Shown one piece after another: positions 49,013 to 61,149 of a stretch of DNA of 64,000 nucleotides. Positions within the stretch are counted from its first letter, which is position 1, and every line of letters begins with the position of its first letter. A program made the translations under genes and the position numbers. Source of the stretch: Chlorokybus atmophyticus (taxonomy: Eukaryota > Streptophyta > Chlorokybophyceae > Chlorokybales > Chlorokybaceae); NCBI GenBank assembly GCA_009103225.1, contig RHPI01003488.1:161427-225426 (forward strand). The letters are read 5' to 3'. Under the pieces are notes generated by a model that made no database searches, had not been told where the DNA came from, and saw nothing but the letters and a program-made list of their open reading frames with translations.

Positions 49013-49950
49013 GGTACAGCACCCTCAACACAATATATCAAACACGCTTCCAACAACCCTGATGACCGCAACCTCAACGACACGCCCACCACCGCCGCCG
49101 CCACCGCCGCCTTCGTCAACACTGTGTAGCTGCCATGCTGTAGGCTCAGCTAACGAATCGGGCGCTGCGCGCTCAGGACCGATGCCCGAATGCGGGAATC
49201 ACAGGCCTCTCTTAGCGTGCGCACCCCAGCGGGGCGGCTTGTGATGAGATCCAGAATCGCGGCGCCCTTCAAAAATAATGGGTGGGCGTTGGTGCGGCAG
49301 ATCGCACTGTGATTGTGCGCATGCCGCACTACAAGGCGGGCGGGAGAGCAGGTTAGGGTTTTGACTAAGTGAGGCATCCGGGGAGGGTGTGTGTTTGGGT
49401 GTGGGTGGGTGTATGGGTGTGCCGGACAGCCTCAACATGTTGGGTGTGTGAGGGCAGGCAGTTGAGTATTGTGACAATCGCAGAAGCAGCAAAGGTGAGA
49501 GTCCCTGCATGCGTCTCGTGTCAGTTCATTGCGAAGCTGCTGTCGCTGCGCTACTGCTGCTGGTGTTGGCGATTGCTAAGCTGATTCTCAGCGTGTAAGC
49601 TCATTGAATTGAAGCCCGCTGTTGGGTCCCCCGTCCTGCTTGCAATGCAAGCAAAGCGCTGTCAGTTTGCAAGTGCATGCTTTGACCTAATCCACCAATG
49701 CAGCATGCATGGCACAGCACCTGCTCGTTTGCAACTCAAGTTTGCATTCCGTCGTACATGAGCTTGTTCTGCTTGCACAGCAAACATGCCTGTGCGACCT
49801 CCCCTACCCTTTGCGTGCTCACACATGCTGGCAGCGGCTTGTTGCTCTTTCAGTGCATGAGAGACTTTACTTGCACGCGACAGGTAGCATGCAGTTGACA
49901 TCGTGCTGACCCAAAACGTGTTTGCAGCGTGGCGGACGCAGCTGCTTGTG
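49013..49950. promoter_or_regulatory. divergent promoter region of RPIA and B3-AP2-SET gene
   Basis: 938 bp. Contains GGTTAGGGTTTTG (telo-box type, about 49352) and a GT-rich tract at 49385-49425. A TTTGCAG acceptor at 49921-49927 suggests a 5' UTR intron for the plus-strand gene. Confidence 0.5.
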
Positions 49951-52900
49951 ATGGAGGCTACGCCTGGCCGGGACAATCTGGACATGGACGACCTGCCGGA
50001 GTCATCAGACACAAGCTCAGACTCGGCAGCTGCGCAGTTGTCTGGGTACTTGGACACAGAGCCACTATTAGAAGTTGCTGACAGTCTAGAGGCACAACAG
50101 CAGGCTGCTCCATCCATAGCTTCTACTGCGGGATTGCCAGCACCAGTCTCCACAGCGCCACTCATGCCTGGAGGGACACCTCTGGAAGTACCACTTGTTG
50201 GCACAGTTGACCCTGCCACTTCTGCTCAGGTACTGGCAGTAGTCATTGGCTATCCTTGTCAGCTTGCAAAAGCTAGTTCAGTACTTGAACAACGAAGTGT
50301 ACGAGTATGCTTGTCTGCTGGTTGCATACTGTTGTCAGGTGCTGGTGTTGGCACAGGGCAAGGGAGTGCAGAAGGTGTTGTCCGTGAGCGACTGCAAGCA
50401 GACACTCTGCGTGCCTTCTGCGTTTGCAAGGAGGTACCTGCCTTCTGTCCCAGTGGACGTGCCTGTGAAGGTGACCTTGGTGGACGCTTCTGAAACAGGA
50501 GAGGTTTTCACTGTCACATACCTCTACCGCAGTCAAGCCTTTTCGCACATTTTTTCCACCGGCTGGCCACTGATCTGTCGCAAGTTCTGCTTACAGCCTG
50601 GGGACTTGTTTGAACTGACACCACCGAACAGGTACATTCACTTGTGTGCATGGCTGTTGCACAGCTGGCATCAACAGTGCTTATTTCAATATGTGAACTG
50701 CAGGGAGGGGCACATACCTATAAGGTTCTCAGCTGGGCCTGTTCGAGAAGTTCTGACTGCTGCTAAGGAAGGGCGAAGCACTCGTTCCAAGAACACCCCT
50801 CACCAGAGGTCCAGCAATATGCTTGGCCATTCACCAATCAGCGCTTCTGAAGCAGAGCCTGCAGCTCCGTTGCACAACGGGACGGTGAGCGGCTGCAAGC
50901 TGGAGAACAGACACCCTACCACCACTTTGTGTTCACACCTCGTTTCATCACTTCTTTCATGCATGTGCAGGGGCCTGCTGCCGTAAAGCGCCTGACCCAT
51001 CAAGACTGTGCGTCATCACTTGTGCTGCCAGTGTCATACGCCCGGTCACAGTTACCAGACGCTGAGGAGGACCAAGACCTGGTCGTTGCTGATGTTGCAA
51101 ACAATGACCACCAGTGGACAGTGACATACTCCATGAAAGGGGCTCCAAACTTCTACTTGCTCGTGAGAGGTTGGCCAGATGTCGTCCAAGACTTGCAGAT
51201 TCTGGCTGGTGACTTCATTGCGCTCTACCCCCTTGACAGGTGCGTGTTGCTGAGCAGGTTTAAAGAACTGCATGGCACTGTCACGGTGTATGTGCGCCGT
51301 TTCTTTAATGGTCTGCATTGCAGCAATGGACATGTTCCGATGGCGTTCATACGATCAAGTTCGGATGCACCCCGTGAAGGGGTGGCAGCAAGCAGCAAGT
51401 CAGCACAGGCCTCGCACAACACTATCGTGACCAACGGCAATCATGTGGAGGTAATGTAACTGTTGCATATGTTGTGGTTTGCTTAACGTGTCGCTGTGCA
51501 ATCTACACACAGCAGCTACACATTGTACTCAATTGCTAGGTCACAGTGACGTTTGTCAATACATGCATCCGGCACAAGCGCGTGTCGTCATGGGCGCTGC
51601 ATGAATCCGCACTAAACAGTTGCGTCGGGTTTTGTCACAAGCACTGGTTCCATGGACGAATGGATTCAGCAAAGCTAGCAGGTCAAACCTGAGAGTTGCA
51701 CATATATGTGCTAGTATAGATACCCTGTGCATAGCAGTTTGTTGTGCAACATGCTTTTGTACCACCCTACTAGCGGGCAGCTATCTGCCTGCTTGCAACA
51801 GACCTAGATAGCTGCAAGGGGTGCATGTGTTGGCTGCCCATTGTTGGCATCAATAAGATAAGCTATCAATCTGGACTTGCAGGGAGGCGGAGAAGTTGTA
51901 AAGCAGCTGACCGCAAGTGACTGTCGAGTGTACCTGATCATGCCATCTGTGTACTCTCGCACATACCTACATCCACCCGGCGAACTTGAGGCTCGACTGC
52001 TAGAGGTTGTTGACGTGGACAATCCGACTCAAACTTGGACTGTTCGATCTGTGCATAAACGCGTCGCCAACTTCTACTGTCTAACAAAAGGCTGGTTGAG
52101 CCTTGCGCGTGAGCAACGCCTTATCCCAGGCGACTATATCACCATCTTTCCACTCGACAGGTTGGTCAGTATGCACTGCCCTTGCCTTGCTTCGCTCACA
52201 AACACGGCGCCGTTCTGCGTCATTGAGTCAGCTGTTGGCAGTCATTGCGCTTGCACCAACCATGTGCGGCTGTTAACTGTACAACCACACTTACCAAGTT
52301 GCTCATGCGTTTCCGCCTCCCTTTCCTTCCCACAGTCAGGGTCGCATCCCTATGCGGTTGGCAGGGACTGGCAGGGAGGACGCCGTAGCTGGAGAGCCCG
52401 AGGCTGGTGCTAACAAGTCGAGCGCGGCCGATTCCACTCGCAGGCGATGGGGCTCAGCCTTGCCCAAGCTGCAGTCTGCAATCTTCGACATCGCAGACAG
52501 GTGAAATTGCCCTCATACTCTTCTGCTCTGTTGTACAGCTTGTGGTTGACACGCAAGTCCAACAAGATTTGCCTTGTGGTGGTGAACAGGCTGCCAGAGT
52601 CAGCAGTGCGCAACCCAGCTGCTTCTGTTTGGATTGCCTTTGCCCGGCGGATACGAACAGCAAAAAGACCGAGCGCAGTTACGCGAGCGGCTGCTTGGCT
52701 TCAAAGTCAAATTGTCGATGACGTCTTGAATACTGTGTGGCTGGCAGAGCGGATGGAGTGGTAAGCACAGCTTGCCAATGTGAAGCATGATAACAGCGCA
52801 CAAAAGTTAAGCTGTTTTCATGGAGTGGAATCGTGTTTCAACCATGGGACAGGACAGTGCAATGCAGAGCATGCAGAACTGTGCGCGACGCCAAAGACCT

Positions 52901-55620
52901 CGTAGCAAAACTGGAGGACGCCATCAACTGGGAGCTGATCCAGCCAGGTCCGGAGTCAGAAAGTGAACCAAGGACAGCACAGGTACACTTTATGCAGAAC
53001 AAAATATTGTGCAGCATGCGACACGCACGTGGACAGACGTATGCATCCTTGCTCTCACGCACGCACGCACGCACGCACGCAATCACAATAGTCAATGAAG
53101 CTACTACGGGCAGGCAAACAGCAAGAAGTTGAGCAGGCTGCGGCGATTGGGAATACAGAAGGGCATTGGGCCGTCAAACAAGCGCGCACATGCTACGCAG
53201 CTGCGCAATTTGCCTCCTCTAACAGGCACAAGCGCACTGCCGCCAGATGTCACACTTCTTTTTCAGACCCAGTTGCTAGCTGCTGACTTAACGCCGGGCT
53301 GCACAGCAATTGAGGTATGACTCCGTAGCGTGCGTTGTTGACAGTGCAGGCAATTGACACACCTGTACTGCAGCTCCCGCGCGAGGACGTGTTGCAACAC
53401 ATCATGCCTGCGCTCACAAACCCCACAACAGATGGCGACCTTGTCTCATACAGCCTCTGCCTTGTGGACAGCGTCAGCAGTGCGGACATTGAGTTTCAGT
53501 TGACAGGCATCGCGGACCTGCACTCAGACATGTAAGTCCCATCGTCACTAAGTGGTGTTCTGGTATTGTACAAACATGTCACAATGCATGCAGGCCGTAC
53601 TCCCTCGGGAAAGGCTGGCAACAGTTCAACGCAACACATGACCTGCAGCCCGGAGACTTTCTTCAGTTCTGTCGCACACCGGCAGGTCACTTGATGCTCG
53701 CAACTCATCGTCAGCCTCAGGAGCAAACAACTACAGCAAGCGCTCCCGCAAGAGCACCGCCGGTAGTGGAGGCTACATCCTTGGACGCCAGCAATTACAG
53801 AGGCATTGAGAGCAAAGTGGCCGGCAGGTGGCGAGCAGTTATAAGACATCGTGGAGCGTACGTTAAAGTTGGCATATTTACCACGGCAGAGGCCGCAGCC
53901 CAAGCGTACGACAAACTGGCCATTCACATGTGCGGCGCTGGCGTCCCTTTGAACTTCCCCGCGGCAAACTACGAAGCTGAGTGGAACAGTTTGCTGTGCA
54001 TGCCTTTCAATGAGCTGCTGGAAGCATTGCGGCAGGACTCAGTGGCACCATCAATGGCTGGCGTCAAACGGCCACCACCAAGCAGCCAACCCGCCGAAGG
54101 CACGAAACGTCGCAGGGGCTGTGCTGGCGGCAGTTTAGACACTACCGCTGATGAGCACTACACGGACAAAGAGGAAAGGTTGAGACCGGTATACGAGGAA
54201 GAGTTGGCAAGGCCTTGCCATCATTGCTGGGAAGACAACGTTGAAGCCAGCTGCTCTCCTGAAGATTGCGGTTTCACGTACATCAAGGACCGGTTTCTCA
54301 GTGCTGCTGCACGGAGTGCAGTGGACGGACATAGCACGAATGCACACAGCTTGGATGTGCATGCGTCACCAAACGACGATGATGACCTCGGATATCCATC
54401 GCACACAGTTATTGCATTTGATCGGCAGTGTGGCTGCAGTCCTGAGATACAGGTACGAGTGCAAAGCAAGTTGTATGTCGCATAGGAAACTCACATACAA
54501 TGTGCATTGCGGGTCCACTATGGTGCGCACAGCGCCTCTTCTGCTTGCTTACTGCTGGACAAACTTGTAGGATTTGGTACCGGGCGGGTACTCAGATGAG
54601 TGCGCTGGTCAGCGATATGCACGCATGTCAAGCATTCCGTTCCCAGTCAGAGTGTTCAGCAGCAGTGACGGTCGCACGCATGGCGTGCGCGCTATGACAC
54701 ACATACCAAAGGGGTCGATGGTAATGGAGTATGTCGGTGAGGTATGTGTTCAAGAGGTACACTTGCTCTGCAACTGCCTTGTGCCACATAGCCGGGTGAT
54801 TGTCCTGGACAGGGGCACTGCCAGATGCTGACTTGCAAGAGCACTGTAGCGTTGTTGCTTGTGACATGTACATCACATGCATCTTATTGGCCTTTCAAGC
54901 CGCAGCCAGATTGTGATGCATGCAACACAAGATGAATACCTGATGCCTGCTGTCACATGCAAACGCTTAAACTGCCTTTGTGCCAGGTAATAATTCAGTC
55001 CGAGGCATGCGAGCGTGAGAAGGCCTATCTGGCGGAAGGTAGACAGAATTTTCTCTTGGAACTTTCCGAGTCTCAAGCTAGTGGCCGCCAATTCACCGTG
55101 GATGCGACCCATGTTGGGAACATTGCACGCATAGTGCGATCCTCGAGCGATGGTGGCAACCTCAAGGTAACACTCTGTTGCTGCACAGCCGGTTTTAAAT
55201 ATTAGGCACTACTGACATACCATGAATTGCGTATCTTGCTTCATTGCATAGGCGTACTATCATGCACTTCAGACTTGGCACGTGCGGGGTAAGCAAGGCA
55301 AGAGGGCTGCATGTAGTTTGGGTCCATTGCGCAGCTGACTTCATATTGATGCTGTGACAACCGAATTGCTGATGCAAATCACAGCATCGACTTATGTCTT
55401 ATTTGTTATCTGATTATGTTTGCAGACATACGAAGTCTGCAGTGCGGGTGGGTTGCCACACCTCATGTCTTTTGCAAGGGAAGACATCGCCCCGGGAGAG
55501 GAACTGATCAGCGACTACCACCTGGTTGGCAGTGAGGGTAGGGGAAGTGACAGGGGAGATGGCAGCGGTAGTCCTGTGTGCACGAGAACAGCACACAAAC
55601 ATTTGCTAGCACCACTATGA
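49951..55620 (+). CDS. four-B3 + AP2 + SET-like domain fusion protein
   Basis: Fifteen exons (49951-50229, 50339-50631, 50704-50884, 50971-51239, 51324-51450, 51883-52160, 52336-52500, 52590-52760, 52853-52982, 53114-53314, 53350-53531, 53594-54452, 54571-54741, 54987-55166, 55426-55620); 1226 aa, every junction in phase. Three B3 domains (about residues 100-200, 255-350, 385-485) each have an LT/LS-x-x-DC start, W-x-V strand, GWP/GWL and L-x-GD-x-hydrophobic, then GHIPIRF-like ends on a separate exon. A helical linker with LVAKLEDAINWE is followed by a fourth, divergent B3 (about 699-790; YSLGKGWQQF, LQPGDFL). An AP2/ERF domain lies at about 827-882 (YRGIESKVAGRWRA, VGIFTTAEAAAQAYDKLA). A SET-like domain (about 1066-1200) has HGVRAMTHIPKGSMVMEYVGE, VDATHVGNIAR and FAREDIAPGEELISDY, but the NHSC motif is replaced and no post-SET cysteines remain. 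DNA binding is likely; methyltransferase activity is doubtful. Confidence 0.9.
53056..53080 (+). repeat. (CACG)n microsatellite in an intron of the B3-AP2-SET gene
   Basis: Six uninterrupted CACG units within intron 9, 33 bases before the next acceptor. Confidence 0.9.
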
Positions 55621-56091
55621 AGCGGTAAATGGGTTGAGTGTTCCCTGCGCTTCTGTTCTGTTGCAAGCAAGCCTATCAACATAAGTTGGCAGGGAGCAGC
55701 ATATGCTGATGTTTTAGGCAGCATTCACAGCACTTGCCTTCCTGCCTGTTGTGTGAGTGAGATGATGTACAACTGAGCGATTATCGCAAGCACTACGCAA
55801 AAGCCAGTGATGCGGCTCTTGGAGCCGTGCATCACAAGCCACATGCACAAACCGCACATGCATCAGTCTTGCATATGCATGTGCAACCGATGCACTTTGT
55901 GGCACTCACAGCATGTTTCTCGACGTCGCTATCGCCAGCAACACAATTAGCAAAGCACACGATACAGTAGGTTTGAACGGTGCACTCACAACCTATACAA
56001 TATGTACCTCATGTTTGTTGCGACAATCTTGTTTTATTCAGGGCACACGAACTACTACTAAGTTTACAGACTGTGCGAAAGTACACTTCTC
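55621..56091. other. spacer between convergent B3-AP2-SET and TVP38-like genes
   Basis: Presumed 3' UTRs; nothing else seen. Confidence 0.5.
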
Positions 56092-58285
56092 CTACGACTC
56101 CTCCGCCTCATCTGCATCCTTCAGCAGACGTGTTGCTTGCCGCGACACTTGGCCGACCACCACAAATGTCGCGCCCAAGCCCACCTGCCCAGTATGTCAG
56201 CACACGCACATGCACCCGCACCAAGGGCAACAACCTACCACATGACAGGCAGAATTGTAGACTATGAGTGACAGAGACGTGTTGACTTACCACTGTTAGC
56301 ACAGTTTGCACTAGCGACTTGTCGCCAATGCCACCTATAGACCTGCGGCGTGCATTCATGTTGAAACTATGTAAGGGTAAAGGCGATATGTTGTTACCAG
56401 TTGTATTGAGTGCGTCGCAAGGTGTACCTTCCGGCGCCTCCAAGATACACATATGCGAATGTGGCAGGCAGCATGCCAACCCAAGAAGCAGCAACATACT
56501 GGACGAGACCAACCTTTGTTAAACCAAACCTGCACAGGCAAGGTGAAGTGAGACGAGCCCAACGCAGAAAGCAAGCTGCCACAATGTTTACATGTAATTG
56601 GAAAGGCTGAATGGCAAAAGTGGCGATAGCCTTAGCAACAAAACAGCTTTCCACCCTTCATCAGCAATTGCTTTGTCCACCGCACGAAATCTGCCAGCCG
56701 GAAGTGTTATAGCTGCAACCACCGTTGAAACATACTCACATGCATGCTGTCAGCACCGATGGCCATGTTGACTAACCTTCTGTTGCCTTCAATAAGTTGT
56801 GACAACTGCGGACGAGCAACATAACGCGAGATGATGAACGCCAAGGTTGCTGCATGATACACATGCGCGTGAGCATACAAGTGGCCATGCGCATATTCTG
56901 CAACTGATCACATTTAGGGGATGTACTCAAGTGAGCTATGACAGTTGTTGGACACCTGTTGACTGTGAAACCAAACCTTTTTAATGTATGGCGGACTCAC
57001 TATGTCATACTCACCTGCAGTTGTTGATGATGCGGACACAACGGCTGTGCCAACAGCCGGTCCAAATATAAAACCTGCCCAAATTGGTTAGACCTTTGAA
57101 AGCTTCTGTTTGCCTGCAACTCAACCACCAGCTTACCTGCGCCTATAGTCAATGGAGAGGCCGGTAGGAACAGTAGTGACAGTGCAATGTATGCAGCTGC
57201 GAAATACACGTAGCCCAATGGTCCGGCATCATCCACTACATGCTGTATCGACTGTGCATCGCATGCACAACCTCAGTACTTCAGGACAAAGCCAGTACAT
57301 ATTGCTGAGCACTTCACAAACGGCAACAACTAGAGCAGCGAACGTACCTTCAGCACATCAGAGGGATCTGGCAAGCCGTTTGTCGAGATGTACACGACTG
57401 CAAGTGTTGCCAGGGAGGCAAGAACGACTGCGCAGCACATGATATGATTGTACAAAGTGACACATTGAGGACGCTGCCAGCATGAAGCTGAATGCGGCAC
57501 TGGATGCAGCACAACTCGCGCCCATGCAAGGTGTGCACTAAGTTACCAGCAGCAGCTATCAACTTGCTCCTGGGGCTTTGCACTGCAACGGCCTCCATTG
57601 TCGTCTCATCGTCCGAGGTCAATAGCGAACTTGCTGCACAAACGTAATTAGGTACATTGCACATGCGAAGTGGTTGTGCGGCACGGTCACCCTCAAGTGC
57701 ATAGGCCAGTTACGCTGCCAAGAGAGAGAACGTGTTTGTACCTTCATCATCCTCAAGCTCCTCTGTAGCCATGCGATCGTTGCGCTTCCCTGCCCCCGCC
57801 AGTATGACACCGTCCAGGCGCTGCAGGTTCACGTTATGTGATGGTGAGAACAAGTGTCCTATCATGGACACAAAGACAATCAGCCCAAACCCAACGAGAC
57901 AAACTGCTGCAGCGCAATGCAGTAGGCATTTACCATGTCCTTGGCACAGACTGGACGAACACTGCATGCCGCAGTGACTACGCTTGCGTGCATGCACCCA
58001 GCACAATGAGGCAAGCATGCAGCATGCTACTTCATGGGCGGTGACTGAGGTGTCAGGCACAGTGATGTTACCTGAGAGGAAGCAGCCGTCAGGGCCAGCA
58101 GGTGCAGCAGCAGCACCACCGAGCCGCCCAGAGCTGGAGACCGCAGCAGCTCCTCCTCCGGCTGCTGCGGCTGCTCCTACCCCTGGCCTGCGCAGGCGAG
58201 AGCGGCGACAGGCCGCCGCGGCCGTGCTCGCCGCCACGGGCACCACCATCCTCCCTGCCGCCGCCGGCGCCGCCAACACCAACAT
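56092..58285 (-). CDS. plastid TVP38/TMEM64 (DedA-like, SNARE-associated Golgi) membrane protein
   Basis: ATG at 58285; the first exon is an Ala/Arg/Ser-rich leader (LVLAAPAAAGRMVVP...) typical of a transit peptide. Later exons give the VTT/DedA domain: YVYFAAAYIALSLLFLPASPLTIGAG, FIFGPAVGTAVVSASSTTAG, TLAFIISRYVARPQL, KAVLLLRLSPL-type sequence, YVAASWVGMLPATFAYVYLGG, then VGLGATFVVVGQVSRQATRL and a stop at 56092. VTT-domain proteins are phospholipid scramblases or transporters. The combination of leader and cyanobacterial-type sequence suggests thylakoid or envelope location. It also contains a membrane span, VLASLATLAVVYI, before the domain. Confidence 0.92.
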
Positions 58286-58695
58286 CCGCGCCACGTCGAC
58301 ACGCGCACAGCGACCACTTCGGCAGGATCAGCTCAGTGGGCACAAGCTTGCTAACTCGACTGGCTTGCAAGTAGTAGCGTCAAGCTTCTTACGTCTTTGT
58401 TGTCAGCATCTGCAAGCTCAGTACGGTAGCGAAGCTGCGCACAACAAGCCTCACGCTTACGTTGAAGGCAAACTCCACACCTTTTGGTCAAGCTGACAGC
58501 AGGCTGAAAGCAGGCTAAACCCTGAGCTTGAGCTCTAGCTCTATTCTGTGCGCAGGGCAAGCTCAAGCCAGAAGGCCAGGAACCAGTGCAAAGTTTCCAG
58601 CATCTATAGCCAGGCTCAAAACTCGAGCTTCAGCCAAGGTCAAGCTCAAAAGTCAGCTTGCGCAGTGGCATAGCGTTTTTGCTTGGAGCAGCAGG
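58286..58695. promoter_or_regulatory. divergent promoter of TVP38-like and SR-rich genes
   Basis: 410 bp between start codons. It contains several AGCTCAAG/CAAGCTCA words (58500-58650), an imperfect repeated motif. Confidence 0.45.
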
Positions 58696-60292
58696 ATGGC
58701 GGAGCGGCGGCGGGGGAGAGGGAGGCGGAGCCCGAGCCCGTCGCGGAGAAGGCCGGGAAAGGGGAGGAGCAGGAGCCTGAGCCCCAGCCCGCCCAGGCGA
58801 AGGGGCAGGAGCAGCGATAGGAGCAGGAGTCCCCCTGTTGGTCGGCGGCATGGCCGCAGGGACTCCCCATCGCCTGACAGAGGCGGCCGCAGGGAGGCGG
58901 CAAGGCGTGCCTCTCCTGAGCGACTGGTGAATGTCAGCACAGAGGATCTGTATGCCAGGGTCGCTGAGATTGAGCTGAGACAGAAGGTAAGCATGTGCTT
59001 ATGTGTCGTTGCACAGTTGATATGCTTGCTTCGTTTGTGCAGCGGGATGCAAGCTGAATGAAAAAATGCATTTTTGTCTGTACATTTTGCACTCTACTGA
59101 AATTCACTCTGGTAAGTAACCTACAGTTGATGCTTATACGCACGCATTCTGTCGTCAATATCCAGTACTGCAAGAACTTGTAGATGCGTCGTTGCTGGCT
59201 GTGTTTGCGTGCTATCCAGCCAATGGTTGATACGGCTGGATAGCAAGGGATGATTTACATTGCAGTGCAGACCGGCTTAACTGCAACTAACATGATGCTT
59301 CTTGGAGTGTCAGCACTAGCCTGGTTGGCGTGTCGTGTACGTTGCAAAGGTCGCATGCTCAGTAGCAAGTGTGCGTGAATGTTGAATACAGCAGCGATAT
59401 GCTGCAACGCTTGTTACTATAAGGTGAAAGGTGAAACGGCGTCAGTATTCCGTCATGTTGCAAACGGTTGCAGCAACCTTAAAGTCAACTGTGGGTATTT
59501 GTCGCACCAATGCAGCGAAACTCTGGCAGTGCTCGCATTTCACAGTTTTTGCATGCCGTTGTATAGTGTACTATCAAACAGGCGTACCAGCAGCATAGCG
59601 AAGCGTCATCCTTGGAGGATAGCTTGCGGGCCGTGAATGCAAGCAACAACGTGTGCGTGCACTACTCCATTGCATGCCTCCTTCATATCTCAAACCCACC
59701 TGCCTCTGTCGTAGGCACTCAAGAACATGCTGAAGCGATTGGGCGCGCCAGATGATGACGTCGCTCGACCATTGAGCCCGGTACAGCAGAACGGTGTGCA
59801 CAGCAACCGAAGCCCCTTGGGTGAGGAGGCGGTAGCACAGGTGGAAGACAGCAACTTGAACAGTCGGGGCAACCCTGGCTCAGAGGAGGACACGCCGCTC
59901 TCATATGGCTTTGATTCCCCTCAACAAGACCCTGCTGAAGCAGCTGCTCTGAGAGGGGAAGATGTTGGTGATGAAAGGGACCAACCGCATGATGATGAGA
60001 GAGACGTGGCTGCTGAAAACCCAGAGGATGCTTCCAAACATGCACGTTCCAACAACATGCACAAGTCAAGTCAGGATGAGTTTGAACAGCGGACATTCGT
60101 TGCCACCAAGAATGGGGAGGAAGTCAAGGTAGGTTGTCGTGCATGAATGTTGACTGCCTTGGGTTGTTCCAATACATTGCGCTGCTAGCTCTGGCTGTAA
60201 GCACTTACAGGCAACTGTTGCAGGTAAACTACACGGTACACATACCCGAGAGGGCAAGACAACGCGCACTGGCACGAAAGCTCAAGAGATAG
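58696..60292 (+). CDS. Ser/Arg-rich nuclear protein of unknown function
   Basis: Three exons, 58696-58986, 59715-60128 and 60224-60292; 257 aa, in phase. The N-terminal 85 residues are an RS/RSP-rich tract (RRSPSPSRRRPGKGRSRS...), as in splicing factors and spliceosome-associated proteins. A short helix (STEDLYARVAEIELRQK-ALK) comes next, then an acidic Ser/Glu/Asp-rich region and a conserved-looking basic end, YTVHIPERARQRALARKLKR. No RRM or other fold is visible. Likely nuclear and linked to RNA processing from composition alone. Confidence 0.8.
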
Positions 60293-61149
60293 CTGCAGCA
60301 GCGTACAGCCATTTTTGTTTTCACAGATGTGGTTGTTTGCTCAAGTTTTGCCTAGCTGTTAGGCGACTTATAAGCTGTTGCGCCTCAATCAGCCGCTGTG
60401 ATCAACATGCTGGCATAGTGTCCTCTCGCCTCTCTCGTGCAGTAGTACAGATGCCTCGCCCCATACCGGTGTGCGTTGTATGTAGCTATGTTCATCATCG
60501 ACATTGCAATGCGTCAATGGCAATAACAGTATGCAGCATCTGCAAGTGAAGTGCACACACGCTTGCCACTCCAGCTCTCAGTACAGCGCGGCTGCACAAT
60601 CCGGTCTTGCTGCTGCATGTTATCCATACCTAGAAGTCACTGCAATACATACTTATTCTGCACTAACATCGGTGCGCGCCGAACCAATGCATGAGAAGGT
60701 AGGCAGGCTGACTGCATACCATCCGCCATGCGCTTGGCAGTAACAGTGATACAAGACGCAAACGCACTCCTACATCGCATTGTTTGTGCACATATGAGGC
60801 TTAAAATCTTTTCAACACAGGCAACACGTCCGCTACAGGGACTCGCATGATGTGGGCGTTTCAGTCCGGCGCAACAACCACGGTCACACACCGCTACAGC
60901 CGGTCCGTGGCGTTGTCCCAGCATTGCCCGATTTTTGGCTCGTTTACCTATCCTACACATTGCACACAGCACGACGTCTCACCTCCGTGTGCGCGCTTGC
61001 AAGGTGGCGCCCTGTGCATGCGATGGAACGGTCTGAGCCGAATGGCGGCGGTCTGCCGTGCCCAGGGCGAGGCCGTTTCGTTGCGGCTGCTGTAACTTAG
61101 TCGGAGAGTGAGCCAGGTCGGCTTGAGAGAAGGAGGTGCGGTGCCCTGC
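60293..61149. other. spacer upstream of the zinc-finger gene
   Basis: No gene seen. The 24-base sequence at 60789-60812 recurs with one mismatch at 62562-62585. Confidence 0.45.

Noticed and set aside
53041-53090. CRISPR-like direct repeats
   Set aside because: They are a simple CACG microsatellite without spacers, inside an intron.
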